From NCBI GenBank assembly GCA_964573795.1, contig CAZNMF010000049.1, forward strand, positions 16,994 through 80,993: a stretch of 64,000 bases of DNA. The letters run 5' to 3'. The notes under the pieces were generated by a model. It was not told the DNA's origin and did no database searches. It saw only the letters and a program-made list of their open reading frames with translations. Of the stretch, positions 18,440-27,060 are shown one piece after another (positions within the stretch are counted from its first letter, which is position 1; every line of letters starts with the position of its first letter). Source of the DNA: CAZNMF01 sp964573795 (GTDB lineage Bacteria > Acidobacteriota > Vicinamibacteria > Vicinamibacterales > SCN-69-37). Both the position numbers and the translations under genes were made by a program.

Positions 18440-19636
18440 TCAGGCCTGCGCGACGTGCGCGGCTGCCGTCGTCTCGCACGGATTGATCATCGTCGCGAAC
18501 TGCGCGGCGATCAGGCGGGCGAGGGCGACGACGTCGCCCGACGGTTTGGTCTCGTAGACTTCGGCGGCCAGGACGCCGTTGCAGCCCTCGGCGGTGACGA
18601 GCGGGACTGCGATCGCGCTCGTGGTGCCTGGGCCGGTGCCCGGAACGGTCTGCGGGCGCACCGTGCGGTAGGACAGAGACGTCACGTTCTCCGCGTCGAC
18701 ATCCAGCGCGTTGAGCTTGAGGAGGACCCGCTCCGAATAGCCGTGCGTGAGGACGGGAAGCAGGCTCGTCCGCTCCTGGTTCACGACCCAGAGAATGAGA
18801 CCGCTGGCCTCGAGAACCTTCGCGGTGCGCTCGAGCAGCGTCTGCATGTCGCGTGCGTCCATCACGCGAGCCAGATCCACGCAGAGCTCGGCGGCTTCAG
18901 TCAGGTTGACCGGCGGCAGGGCTGGCGGTGCCGGAACGGTGAGCTTGATGGGCGCCGGTGTGGTCGCGCTCGTCGCGGCCGGCGACTTGACCGGCGGCGG
19001 CAGCTCACGAAGCATGTCGGCGATCGTCGCCGGAGTCGCTTCGGACGCGCGGCTGGCACGGCCGGCGGCGAACGACAGCACCAGCACGGCCAGAAGCGCG
19101 AGCGGCGCCATGACAAGCCGGACGATCGACTGCTTGTTCAGCGTGGCCGATGCGGTCTCGATCGCGGCCGTACGGGCGGCCGTGAGCTCGCTGGCGACGA
19201 GTTGGGCCGGCGCTGCGCTGTCGGTGAAGATGACGTCCGACGCGACGAATCGCTGATCGCTTTGCAGCGCCGTCCGCGCGCGCTTGTCCTGGCTCATCAG
19301 ATCCGCGATCGCGGACGTCGCGGCTTCGACATGGCCTGCAGCCGCCGGGCTGCCGACCGCATCACGCAAGCGCATCAGGCCCGCATCGAACTGCTCGGAC
19401 AGCTCCGTCGCGCGCCGCATCCAGAAGTCCGGGCTCTGGTTGGCGGCCAGATACGACGCCTGTGCCGCGCGCAGATCGGAGAGCGTCACGGACAGCGCGG
19501 CGGTCTCCGTCTCGACGGTCGAGAGGCGTGACTGTCCGGCAGTGATGGATTGATGGAGGCGGAAATCCTGGAGGGCGGTTCCGGCGGCAATCAGACAAGC
19601 AAGCGTCAGCAGAACACGAAAGCGGGTGCTCTTCAC
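18440..19636 (-). CDS. Membrane-anchored GAF-domain protein without output domain
   Basis: 398 residues starting with GTG. A first membrane helix (about 6-24) and a second (about 170-190, LVMAPLALLAVLVLSFAAG) enclose a helical periplasmic domain resembling four-helix sensor domains. A Pro/Ala-rich linker leads to a cytosolic GAF domain (about 245-390). No kinase, cyclase or phosphatase domain follows, so it must signal through a partner, or it binds a ligand only. It has its own likely promoter and converges on the GAF-PP2C phosphatase gene, a possible functional partner. Confidence 0.8.
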   Translation of the reverse strand: MKSTRFRVLLTLACLIAAGTALQDFRLHQSITAGQSRLSTVETETAALSVTLSDLRAAQASYLAANQSPDFWMRRATELSEQFDAGLMRLRDAVGSPAAAGHVEAATSAIADLMSQDKRARTALQSDQRFVASDVIFTDSAAPAQLVASELTAARTAAIETASATLNKQSIVRLVMAPLALLAVLVLSFAAGRASRASEATPATIADMLRELPPPVKSPAATSATTPAPIKLTVPAPPALPPVNLTEAAELCVDLARVMDARDMQTLLERTAKVLEASGLILWVVNQERTSLLPVLTHGYSERVLLKLNALDVDAENVTSLSYRTVRPQTVPGTGPGTTSAIAVPLVTAEGCNGVLAAEVYETKPSGDVVALARLIAAQFATMINPCETTAAAHVAQA

Positions 19637-19662
19637 CTGTTCGCCCTCATATATTGGGCGTT

Positions 19663-19668
19663 ACTATA
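19663..19668 (-). promoter_or_regulatory. Extended -10 box for the GAF membrane protein
   Basis: TGCTATAGT on the minus strand is an extended -10 that ends 26 bases before GTG 19636, giving a leader of about 20 bases with an AGGTG-like ribosome site. Confidence 0.45.
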
Positions 19669-19721
19669 GCAGTCCCCTCTGGTCAGGTGATCCGAAAATC
19701 GTCAGTGTTCGCGCGGAAATG

Positions 19722-21485
19722 TCACGAGCGCGGGCGAAGGACGACGTACGCCGGCAGGCCAGCCGCACGGATGCGCTGCATCAATTCCCTGGCGGGAGAG
19801 ACATCGGGGCTCTCCGCCTGGAACTTGATCTTCGTGTAGCTCTTCAACGCCGCCGTGACGGCGGGATCGGCGAGCGTCGTGCGATCCATCACGAAGCAGT
19901 TCTTGCACCACGTCGCCCAGAAGTCGACGAGCACCAGGGTGCGCTCGCGCTTGGCCGTCTCGAGGCCCTCGACCAGCGACGCGTGCCAGCCCTCTTTCAG
20001 CTTTTCCTGCACGCCTGCGGAGACGCTGGCGGGATCGACCCAGCGGTTGGCGAAGCCTTCGTACGCGAGGTAGCCGTAATACGCCGCGGTCGCGAGGATG
20101 AAGACGCCCATCGCCTGCTTGACGCGGACCATCCACATGCCCGGCTTCGGCAGCGCGGACAGGCCGGCACCGGCGATCGGCCACGGCAGCGCCATGCCCA
20201 GGCCGAGCACGAACGGCAACGCGAGCGCCGACGTGTGGCTGGCCGCGTACATGTCGCTCGCGAACACGACGACCTGAATGACGACGGGCGCGACGCAGGC
20301 GCCGGCGAGCAGCGCGGCGACCGCGCCCATGCCGAACGCAAGCATGGCCGTGCCGCGGCTTTCCTGCTTGAACTGAATCTTGCTCGAGTAGCGCGAGAAG
20401 TCGATGCTGATGACGTCGAACATCGCCAGCGCGAGCACGACGAAGAGCAGCGCGATGCCGACGTTGAACCACGGCGACGCGTTGATCGTGCCGAACGTGC
20501 CGGCCGTGAGGATGACGACGAGCCCGAGCACGCCGTAGGTCAGCGCCATGGCCGCGCCGTAGACCGAGCCCAGGACGAAGCCGCGTCCGCGGCCCGCGCC
20601 GCCCTTGGCTCCGGCGCCGATGATCGCCAGGTTGATCGGAATCATCGGCAGGACGCACGGCGTCAGGTTGAGCGCCAGGCCGCCGAGAAAAACGATCGCG
20701 AGAATCGCCAGCGGCCCGCGGCCATCGAACATGCCCTGCTGTTTGACGCCGTTCTCCGCGTCGTGCAGGAACGTGAGGAACTCGGCGGACGTCATGTAGC
20801 CGCCGGTGGCGAGGATGTCGAACTGATCGAACAGCGCGACGGTCTCTTCCGGCGTCGCGGCCGCGATCGTTGTCGATGCCGCAGGCGCCGGCGCTGCGGC
20901 CGGCGTCGCGTCCGCGCCTGGCGTCTCGCCTTTGCCGAACGCAATCGTGCCGAACACGTCGCGGTGCTGCGCGGCCGGAAGCGCCCGCGTCGCCGGCGTG
21001 ATCGTGAACGTCCACTGCGTGCCGACGTGCGTGGGACGGAAGCACGTCGTGTCGTTGCAGGCCTGGTAGTAGAGCTCGCCCGGTACCGTGACCGCGCCGG
21101 CCGGCGCGGCCTTGCCGATCTCGAATTGCACGCCGACGATCATCGTCTTCTCGTACACGGCGAGTGGCTGGTCAAAGCCGGGCAGCGGAAGATCGATCGA
21201 CGCGGGGAAGACGAGCTCGCGGACGGTGACGCCCGCCGGCGGGGTGAACGTCAGATTCGTCGGCTTCAGCGACGGGTCGCTCGGCCTGTGCGACTGGATG
21301 TGCAGGTCGTCGGGAATGACGACGCGCAGGGCGGCGCGCAGGGTCGTGCCCGGATGGGCTTCCGCGCGCTCGACGAGTCCCTCGCCGACCAGCGGCCCTG
21401 GACCCAACTGTCGCGCCCGCGGCACAGCCGCCGCGGCCGTCAGCAGCAGGGCGGCGCCGATGAGAACGAGTCGTCGTGGGCTCAT
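19722..21485 (-). CDS. dsbD: Thiol:disulfide interchange protein DsbD-type
   Basis: 587 residues. A signal peptide precedes an N-terminal periplasmic domain with Cys143 and Cys148 (YYQACNDTTCF), a membrane domain of about eight helices with the paired cysteines in TPCVLP and GACVAP, and a C-terminal thioredoxin domain with WCKNC (residues 526-530). It passes electrons from cytosolic thioredoxin to periplasmic partners. ATG 21485 directly begins the signal peptide and lies 20 bases after nuoG. The C-terminal domain ends soon after the cis-Pro (GLPAYVVL), slightly shorter than in E. coli. Confidence 0.93.
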   Translation of the reverse strand: MSPRRLVLIGAALLLTAAAAVPRARQLGPGPLVGEGLVERAEAHPGTTLRAALRVVIPDDLHIQSHRPSDPSLKPTNLTFTPPAGVTVRELVFPASIDLPLPGFDQPLAVYEKTMIVGVQFEIGKAAPAGAVTVPGELYYQACNDTTCFRPTHVGTQWTFTITPATRALPAAQHRDVFGTIAFGKGETPGADATPAAAPAPAASTTIAAATPEETVALFDQFDILATGGYMTSAEFLTFLHDAENGVKQQGMFDGRGPLAILAIVFLGGLALNLTPCVLPMIPINLAIIGAGAKGGAGRGRGFVLGSVYGAAMALTYGVLGLVVILTAGTFGTINASPWFNVGIALLFVVLALAMFDVISIDFSRYSSKIQFKQESRGTAMLAFGMGAVAALLAGACVAPVVIQVVVFASDMYAASHTSALALPFVLGLGMALPWPIAGAGLSALPKPGMWMVRVKQAMGVFILATAAYYGYLAYEGFANRWVDPASVSAGVQEKLKEGWHASLVEGLETAKRERTLVLVDFWATWCKNCFVMDRTTLADPAVTAALKSYTKIKFQAESPDVSPARELMQRIRAAGLPAYVVLRPRS

Positions 21486-21505
21486 GGCGCGCGGACGCGG
21501 TGGTC

Positions 21506-23281
21506 CTACTTCACTTCCTTGAGCGGAATCACTTCCGCGCGGGGCAGCGGGCCGAAGTCCTCGCCGAACTTGATTGGCGGCAGGTCCTGGAACATGAAGT
21601 CCCACTTCCAGCGCTCGGACGGATTCGAGGCCTGCAGCCAGTGCTTCGCAGAGACCGGGCGGTTGAACGTGACCGTCGCCAGAGCCGCGTAGCCTGGGAC
21701 GTCCTTCAGCCGCTCCGCGATCGCGTGGCGGATCGCGTTCGCCGACGTGTAGCTGATCGTCGCGCCGAACACCGGGCCGAGCTTGCCGAGAATCTGCCAG
21801 TCTTCGATTGCGTCTCCCGGCGGCGTGATGACCATCGACGCGGCCTGCACGTGACCCGTGACGTTCGTGTAGGTCGCGTCCTTCTCGACGAACGCGGAGC
21901 CCGGCAGCACGATGTCCGCGGCCTCGGCGAGCGGCGTGTGCAGCACGCCCTGGACGATGAGCGTCTGAATCTTGCCGGCAGCACGCGCCGCGAGGATCCA
22001 GTCGACGTCGCCGATCGAGCCGTCTGGGCCGGGATCGAGCACGTAGAGCACATTCGCCTGGCCGGATTCGACGACGGATTTGATGGCGGAGAGATCGGCG
22101 GGCGCGCTCTCGCGTCCGACGGGGAAGCCGAGATCGCGCGCGCCGCGCACGTTCGGCGCGTCGACGGCCGGGATGCGGAACTTCGTGTTGGCCGGCTGCG
22201 GCTTCTCGCGGTAGCGCCAGCCGAAGCTCACGCCGCCGGCCTGGCCGGCGATCTCCTGCAGGACGAACAGCTCTTCGAGCGACGCGTGACCCGAGACGAA
22301 GAAGTACACGTTCGACGGTCCGCCCGCGGCCGTGACGGCATCGCCAACGGCGGTCAGCGCGTCGCCCCAGGGCAGCGCGTCGGCCGTCGCGCCGCGCCGC
22401 ACGTGCGGCTGCAGCAGGCGGCGGTTGCCTTCGACCCAGTGATAGTCGAAGCGGCCGATGTCGCACATCCAATAGCTGTTGATTTCAGGGTTCAGGCGCG
22501 GCGTCATGCGCACGAGGCGCGCGCCCTTGGCCCATTCCGGCTTGGCTTTGATCCACGCCGTCGTGTTGCAGCCGCGCTCGCACAGCGTGCAGATCGTGTC
22601 GACCGCGTGCGGGTTGTCCCACGGCCGCGACTTGAACCGGTAGTCGCGCGTCGTGATCGCGCCGACCGGGCAGACGTCCATCAGGTTGCCCGAGAGCAGC
22701 GACACGACGCCGTGCTCTTCGAACGTGGCGATTTCGCTGCCGTAGCCGCGATTCGCGATGGCGATCTGCGCGTCGCCGTCCACTTCGCGCATGAACCGCA
22801 CGCAGCGCGTGCAGAGAATGCAGCGGTTGCGGTTGAGCATCAGCGTCGGGCCGAAGTCGACGTCGGCCTTGACGCCCTCGCCGTCGAACACGCGGCGCGG
22901 GAACTCCATCCGGCTGCGCTCCGGTCCGAACGTGTACGAGAAGTCCTGGAGCGGACACTCGCCGCCTTTGTCGCAGACGGGGCAGTCGAGCGGATGATTG
23001 GCGAGGAGGAACTCGAACACGCTGGCGCGCGCGGCCTGGACCTCGGCCGAGCCCGTCGTGACGACCATGCCGTCCGTGCAGATCGTCGAGCACGACGTCT
23101 GCAGCTTCGGCATCTTCTCGATCTTCACGATGCAGACGCGGCAGGAGCCGTCGACGCCGAGGCCGGGGTGGTAGCAGTAGTACGGCACGGAGATGCCGCT
23201 CTTGATGGCGGCCTGAAGGACCGTCTGTCCCTTCTCTACCGTGACTTCGCGGCCGTCGATTGTCAGCGTGACGGTATCCAT
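21506..23281 (-). CDS. nuoG: NADH-quinone oxidoreductase subunit G-like iron-sulfur protein
   Basis: 591 residues. An N-terminal [2Fe-2S] ferredoxin site uses Cys36, 47, 50 and 64. The His-ligated cluster follows (His96, Cys100, 103, 109 in HPLDCPVCDKGGEC), then a [4Fe-4S] site from RCILCTRCV and DVCPVGAI, then ICTLCERGC and a degenerate molybdopterin-oxidoreductase-like domain. This is the arrangement of complex I subunit G. None of the other nuo genes is here, which is unusual. A TATGAT box 9 bases before ATG 23281 suggests its own promoter. A HoxU or NAD-dependent formate dehydrogenase role is possible but less likely. Confidence 0.85.
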   Translation of the reverse strand: MDTVTLTIDGREVTVEKGQTVLQAAIKSGISVPYYCYHPGLGVDGSCRVCIVKIEKMPKLQTSCSTICTDGMVVTTGSAEVQAARASVFEFLLANHPLDCPVCDKGGECPLQDFSYTFGPERSRMEFPRRVFDGEGVKADVDFGPTLMLNRNRCILCTRCVRFMREVDGDAQIAIANRGYGSEIATFEEHGVVSLLSGNLMDVCPVGAITTRDYRFKSRPWDNPHAVDTICTLCERGCNTTAWIKAKPEWAKGARLVRMTPRLNPEINSYWMCDIGRFDYHWVEGNRRLLQPHVRRGATADALPWGDALTAVGDAVTAAGGPSNVYFFVSGHASLEELFVLQEIAGQAGGVSFGWRYREKPQPANTKFRIPAVDAPNVRGARDLGFPVGRESAPADLSAIKSVVESGQANVLYVLDPGPDGSIGDVDWILAARAAGKIQTLIVQGVLHTPLAEAADIVLPGSAFVEKDATYTNVTGHVQAASMVITPPGDAIEDWQILGKLGPVFGATISYTSANAIRHAIAERLKDVPGYAALATVTFNRPVSAKHWLQASNPSERWKWDFMFQDLPPIKFGEDFGPLPRAEVIPLKEVK

Positions 23282-23290
23282 AACGGGTCG

Positions 23291-23296
23291 ATCATA
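23291..23296 (-). promoter_or_regulatory. -10 box, leaderless start of nuoG
   Basis: TATGAT on the minus strand, ending 9 bases before ATG 23281. No Shine-Dalgarno. Confidence 0.45.
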
Positions 23297-23321
23297 TCCC
23301 AAGGAAACGGGGGAGTTTCCG

Positions 23322-24350
23322 CTACCGCCCTTCGCGATCCAGCAGCTCGTGCAGCAGCACCTGGATGATGGCCGCGGTGGGGACGGCGAGCAGCGCGCCG
23401 ACGATGCCGAGCAGCTCGGAGCCGATGAGCAGGGCCGCGATGACCGTGACCGGGCTGACGCCGACCTGGCGCTCCATCACGCGCGGGACCAGGAAGTGGT
23501 TCTCGATGAACTGCTGTGTCGCGAAATAGATGATGGCGAAGACGCCCGTGTGGACCGACACCGTCATTGCCACGAGCACGGCCGGAATCGCGGCGAGGAT
23601 CGGGCCCACGACGGGGATCAGCTCGCCGATCGCCGCGAGCAGCGCGAGCACGTAGAAGTACGGCACGCCCAGCAGCCAGAGGCCGAGCGCGGCCGTCGTG
23701 CCGATGATGCCCGACAGCAGCAGCTGGCCGCCGAGCCACGCGCTGACCTTCACCGTCACGCTGTGAATCACCCGCGCCAGCATCGCGCGATGTTCGCGCG
23801 CGAAGAGACGGACGAACGCGACCTGCAGCGCCGGCGCTTCGAGCAGCAGGTAGGAGGGCAGCACGAGCACCGTGACGAGCGCGCCAATCACGCCGAGCAC
23901 GCCCTGGAGCGCGCCGAGCACCCCCACCAGCGCGACGCCCGGGTTGGGCGTCTGCCGCAGCAGCTCGCTCCATGAGTACGTGTGCGCGATGAGGTGATTG
24001 CGCAGCAGCACGTCCTGGAACGTATCGACGTAGGCCGGCAGGTTCGTCCACAGCTCGCGGCCCTGCGTGATGAGCGGTGGGATCACGAGCGTAATCGCGA
24101 GCACGATCGCGGCGATCAGGCCGAGATAGATGATGAGGATTGCGACCCAGCGCGGCATGCGCCGGCCGGCCGCGCGTCGCTCGAGCCAGCGCACGGCCGG
24201 GCTCATGCCGATCGCCAGCAAGCCCGCGACATAGAGCAGCAGCAGGACCTGCCGCAGCAGGAACGCCGCGTAGAGCAGCACGATGCCCGAGAGCGCCGTG
24301 AAGACGCCGAAGACGATCAGGCTGCGCGGGTTGCGGCGGGTCGCGTTCAC
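23322..24350 (-). CDS. AI-2E family transporter (PerM/TqsA-like permease)
   Basis: 342 residues with about eight hydrophobic segments. The N-terminal helices, the long amphipathic middle part and the conserved IGELIPVVGPILAAIPAVLVA then FIENHFLVPRVM are typical of the AI-2E (UPF0118) family. Members export or import varied small molecules, and some are Na+/H+ antiporters, so the substrate cannot be assigned. The start overlaps the aminotransferase stop by 4 bases (ATGA), showing cotranscription with it. Confidence 0.9.
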   Translation of the reverse strand: MNATRRNPRSLIVFGVFTALSGIVLLYAAFLLRQVLLLLYVAGLLAIGMSPAVRWLERRAAGRRMPRWVAILIIYLGLIAAIVLAITLVIPPLITQGRELWTNLPAYVDTFQDVLLRNHLIAHTYSWSELLRQTPNPGVALVGVLGALQGVLGVIGALVTVLVLPSYLLLEAPALQVAFVRLFAREHRAMLARVIHSVTVKVSAWLGGQLLLSGIIGTTAALGLWLLGVPYFYVLALLAAIGELIPVVGPILAAIPAVLVAMTVSVHTGVFAIIYFATQQFIENHFLVPRVMERQVGVSPVTVIAALLIGSELLGIVGALLAVPTAAIIQVLLHELLDREGR

Positions 24351-25555
24351 CGGCTCAGGAATCTGGCGGTGAAATCCGCCATGTCGTCGTAGATCGCGTC
24401 GAGCTCGTCAGGCGGCGCCAGATAGACGATGCGGAAGAAGCCGTCGGCCGGCGCGGTGCCGAACCCCGATCCGTACACGCACAGGATGCCCGTGTCGCGC
24501 AGCAGGGCGAGGATGTAGTCCTGATCCGTCGTGCCGCGCGGCAGCGTGACCTGCGGCATTGCGTAGAACGCTGCGCGCGGCATCACGCAGCGCATCCCCG
24601 GAATCGCCGACAGCCTTCTGGTCGTCAGCTCCGCGCGTACGTGCAGGGCGTGCGCGAACGCGGCTTGATGGGCGCGATCGCCGTTGAGCGCCGGCTCGAT
24701 CGCGTACTGCATCGGGCCAGGGCTGCACAGACGGCCGTCGGCCATCTTCCTGATGCCGGCGAGCACCTCATCGAGCCGACGGCAGTTGCTGACGACGAGC
24801 CATCCCGTCCGCCAGCCCGGCGCGAGATACGCCTTGGACAGCGACGAGAAGGAGATGATTGGCGCGTCGGGCGCCAGCGATCCGATGAGCGGCGTGGGGC
24901 CGTCGAACGAGACGTCGCCGTACACCTCGTCGGCGAGGATCGTCAGACCCGCGCGATCGGCGAAATCGATCACCGCGCGCCGCGTCGCTTCGGGATACAC
25001 CGCGCCCGTCGGGTTGTTCGGATCGATGACGACGATCGCGCGCGTCGACGAGGTCGTGCGGCGGCGGATGTCGTCGAGATCGGGCTGCCAGCCGCGCTCG
25101 GGATCGGTGCGATAGTAGACGGCGCGCGCGCCGATCTTGGCCAGCACCGCGGTGTAGAGCGGATACGTCGGCGTCGGCACCAGCACTTCGTCGCCGGGAT
25201 CGGCGAGCACGCTGAGCGCCAGCTCGATGCCCTCGGACGTGCCTTGCGTGACGACGACGCGATCGGCGGGAACGGGCATGCCGCGGCGGGTGTACTCCTG
25301 CGCGACGGCGGCGCGCGCCGGCTCGATGCCGGCCGACGGCACGTAGCCGTTGTGGCCGTCCCGCATGGCGCGCTCGACCGCCTCAATCAGGTGCGGCGGC
25401 GTCCTGAACCCGAATTGGACGGGATCGCCGATGTTCAGATAGCGCACCCGGCGGCCCGCCGCTTCGACCTTCTTCGCTTCGACGACGATGTTGCGGATCG
25501 CGTAGCTGAAGGCGTTCACGCGGGCAGAGACGTGGGCCGCGGCGCTCGTGGGCAT
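24347..25555 (-). CDS. PLP-dependent class I/II aminotransferase (alanine/aspartate type)
   Basis: 402 residues of fold-type I. Visible landmarks are YLNIGDPVQFGF, TQGTSEGIELAL, DPNNPTGAVYP, ILADEVYGDVSF and the PLP lysine in SSLSKAYLAPGWRTGW (near residue 240), with a C-terminal FRIVYLA arginine for the substrate carboxylate. The overall pattern resembles AlaA-type alanine aminotransferases, but the substrate is not certain. It is the first gene of a minus-strand cluster with the AI-2E transporter. Confidence 0.88.
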   Translation of the reverse strand: MPTSAAAHVSARVNAFSYAIRNIVVEAKKVEAAGRRVRYLNIGDPVQFGFRTPPHLIEAVERAMRDGHNGYVPSAGIEPARAAVAQEYTRRGMPVPADRVVVTQGTSEGIELALSVLADPGDEVLVPTPTYPLYTAVLAKIGARAVYYRTDPERGWQPDLDDIRRRTTSSTRAIVVIDPNNPTGAVYPEATRRAVIDFADRAGLTILADEVYGDVSFDGPTPLIGSLAPDAPIISFSSLSKAYLAPGWRTGWLVVSNCRRLDEVLAGIRKMADGRLCSPGPMQYAIEPALNGDRAHQAAFAHALHVRAELTTRRLSAIPGMRCVMPRAAFYAMPQVTLPRGTTDQDYILALLRDTGILCVYGSGFGTAPADGFFRIVYLAPPDELDAIYDDMADFTARFLSR

Positions 25556-25563
25556 AGAGCCCT

Positions 25564-25569
25564 ATCGTA
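25564..25569 (-). promoter_or_regulatory. -10 box, leaderless start of the aminotransferase
   Basis: TACGAT on the minus strand, ending 8 bases before ATG 25555. Confidence 0.4.
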
Positions 25570-25651
25570 GCGTAGTGGCCGGAAAATCCCGGCGCGCGTG
25601 CAGGTGCAGGCATCGAGGCGAGGGGCCGATAGATGGGGAAGAGAGCACGAG

Positions 25652-25680
25652 GCGGGCGGCCACGGGGGGCCGCCCCTACG
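25652..25680 (+). repeat. REP-like palindrome, copy 1 of an inverted pair
   Basis: The unit contains GGGCGGCC and GGCCGCCC arms, so it folds on itself, and it recurs inverted at 25764-25790 with a one-base length difference. Confidence 0.65.
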
Positions 25681-25763
25681 CGGGCTGCCGTCGGCGGTCT
25701 GCGGTCCGAGGATCCGGTGGCCCTTGTGGCCGCCTCGCAGGTCACTGCGGATTGGCCGACGCT

Positions 25764-25790
25764 GCAGGGGCGGCCCCCGTGGCCGCCCGT
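25764..25790 (-). repeat. REP-like palindrome, copy 2 of an inverted pair
   Basis: Its reverse complement matches 25652-25680 over about 25 bases. The two copies frame 83 bases, like a bacterial interspersed mosaic element. Confidence 0.65.
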
Positions 25791-25812
25791 CACCCGTCGC
25801 CCGTGGCCCGCT

Positions 25813-26427
25813 ATGTCCAAAAACTTCGCATCCACACTCCTCGTTCTCGCCGCGCTCGTCGCGGCGCCGCAGCTGGCCTCCGCGCAGGGCTTTGCGCTCG
25901 GGCCGCGTATGAGCTTCGTTCGCGGCGACGTGCCGTCCGGCACGCCGTCGACGCGCTTCCTTGGCGGGACGGTGCGGATGGGATCGTCGAAGCACGTCGC
26001 GTTCGAGCTGGCGCTCGACTATCGCAGCGAGACCAGCGTGGACGGCCTATCCCGGCTGCGCGAGCGGCCGTTCCAGGGATCGATGCTGCTGTTCCCCGTG
26101 CGATCGACCGTCGCGCCGTATCTGCTCGCGGGGTACGGCATCTATCAGCAGACCTACGACACCTTGGATCCGGCCAACGGTCTGGCGCTCTCGTCGACCG
26201 TCTCGCGCAAGAGCGGCGCGCACATCGGCTTCGGCGCGGAAGTGCTCGTCGTCCGTCACGCGGCCTTCTACATCGACTATCGTCTGCGTTTCGTCCGGTT
26301 CGGATCGCCGGAAGGCGACGAGGATCCCGTCGACATCCCGGGGCAGTCGGTCATCCCCGGCCTCAAGAACGTGCAGTTGTCGCATCAGGGGTCGATGATC
26401 ACGAGCGGCGTGGCATTTTATTTCTGA
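25813..26427 (+). CDS. Outer-membrane beta-barrel protein
   Basis: 204 residues. The signal peptide (residues 1-24, cleaved after ASA) is followed by alternating amphipathic strands such as VAFELALDYRSET, APYLLAGYGIYQQ and AAFYIDYRLRFVRF, ending in the terminal aromatic residue expected for BAM-dependent barrels (GVAFYF). About eight strands fit an OmpA/OmpW-sized barrel. ATG 25813 is chosen because it begins the signal peptide; upstream in-frame codons belong to the REP pair. The function is unknown. Confidence 0.85.
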   Translation: MSKNFASTLLVLAALVAAPQLASAQGFALGPRMSFVRGDVPSGTPSTRFLGGTVRMGSSKHVAFELALDYRSETSVDGLSRLRERPFQGSMLLFPVRSTVAPYLLAGYGIYQQTYDTLDPANGLALSSTVSRKSGAHIGFGAEVLVVRHAAFYIDYRLRFVRFGSPEGDEDPVDIPGQSVIPGLKNVQLSHQGSMITSGVAFYF

Positions 26428-26453
26428 GATTCAGTGTCACAATCTGCCGGACG

Positions 26454-26939
26454 ATGATCGGTCCCGGACTGCTCGTGTTGCGGCTCGCGCTGGCGACCGT
26501 GCTGGTGGCGCATGGCAGCCACGAGTTGTTCGGGCTGTTCGGCGGGCCCGGCGCAGGGCCCGGCGGGCTGGCGCAGACCGCCGCGCACTTTGCGAGCATC
26601 GGCCTCTCGCCCGGGATCTTCTTTGCGGTGTTGATCGGCCTGGTCCGGCTCGCAGGCGGCGCGTTGATCGGTGTCGGATACTTCGCGCGCTGGGCCGCGC
26701 TCGCGGTCGCCATCCTCGAAGGCCTCGAGACCTGGAAGGACTTCGCGCGCTGGGGCCTCTTCCTCAACTGGACGCTCGATCCCACCCGCGGCCACGGCAT
26801 GGAATACGCCATCGTCACGATCGCGGCGCTCGTGTGTGTGACGCTGGCCGGATCGGGCGAGTGGTCGATCGACGGCGTGCGCGCGCGGTCGGCGGCCTCG
26901 CGCGCGGCCGGGCGAGCCAGGCTCAGGGATAGAGTCTGA
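26454..26939 (+). CDS. DoxX family membrane protein
   Basis: 161 residues with four hydrophobic segments. LRLALATVLVAHGSHELFGL at the N-terminus, then a Gly-rich loop and GLVRLAGGALIGVG, fit the DoxX family, a four-helix inner-membrane protein linked in some bacteria to thiol or oxidative stress. The basic C-terminal tail is probably cytosolic. It starts 27 bases after the barrel gene and may be cotranscribed with it. Confidence 0.85.
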   Translation: MIGPGLLVLRLALATVLVAHGSHELFGLFGGPGAGPGGLAQTAAHFASIGLSPGIFFAVLIGLVRLAGGALIGVGYFARWAALAVAILEGLETWKDFARWGLFLNWTLDPTRGHGMEYAIVTIAALVCVTLAGSGEWSIDGVRARSAASRAAGRARLRDRV

Positions 26940-26957
26940 TGACGCGTCCAGTGCGTG

Positions 26958-27021
26958 TATCTCGCTATCTCTCTATCTCCCTATCGCACTATCTGATCAT
27001 CGAGCTATCGGGTTATCTGCC
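26958..27021. repeat. Short tandem repeat, 8-base unit TATCNNNN x8
   Basis: Eight consecutive 8-base units all carry TATC or CATC at the same phase. The block lies 40 bases before the SDR gene and is the inverted form of the GATAG block near 29448-29528. Confidence 0.75.
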
Positions 27022-27025
27022 TCTT

Positions 27026-27052
27026 TCGAACTTCGTACTTCGAACTTCGAAC
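27026..27052. repeat. CGAACTTCG repeat block
   Basis: CGAACTTCG, TACTTCGAA and CTTCGAAC follow each other as imperfect palindromic units directly before the SDR gene. Confidence 0.5.
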
Positions 27053-27060
27053 GTCCGTCG

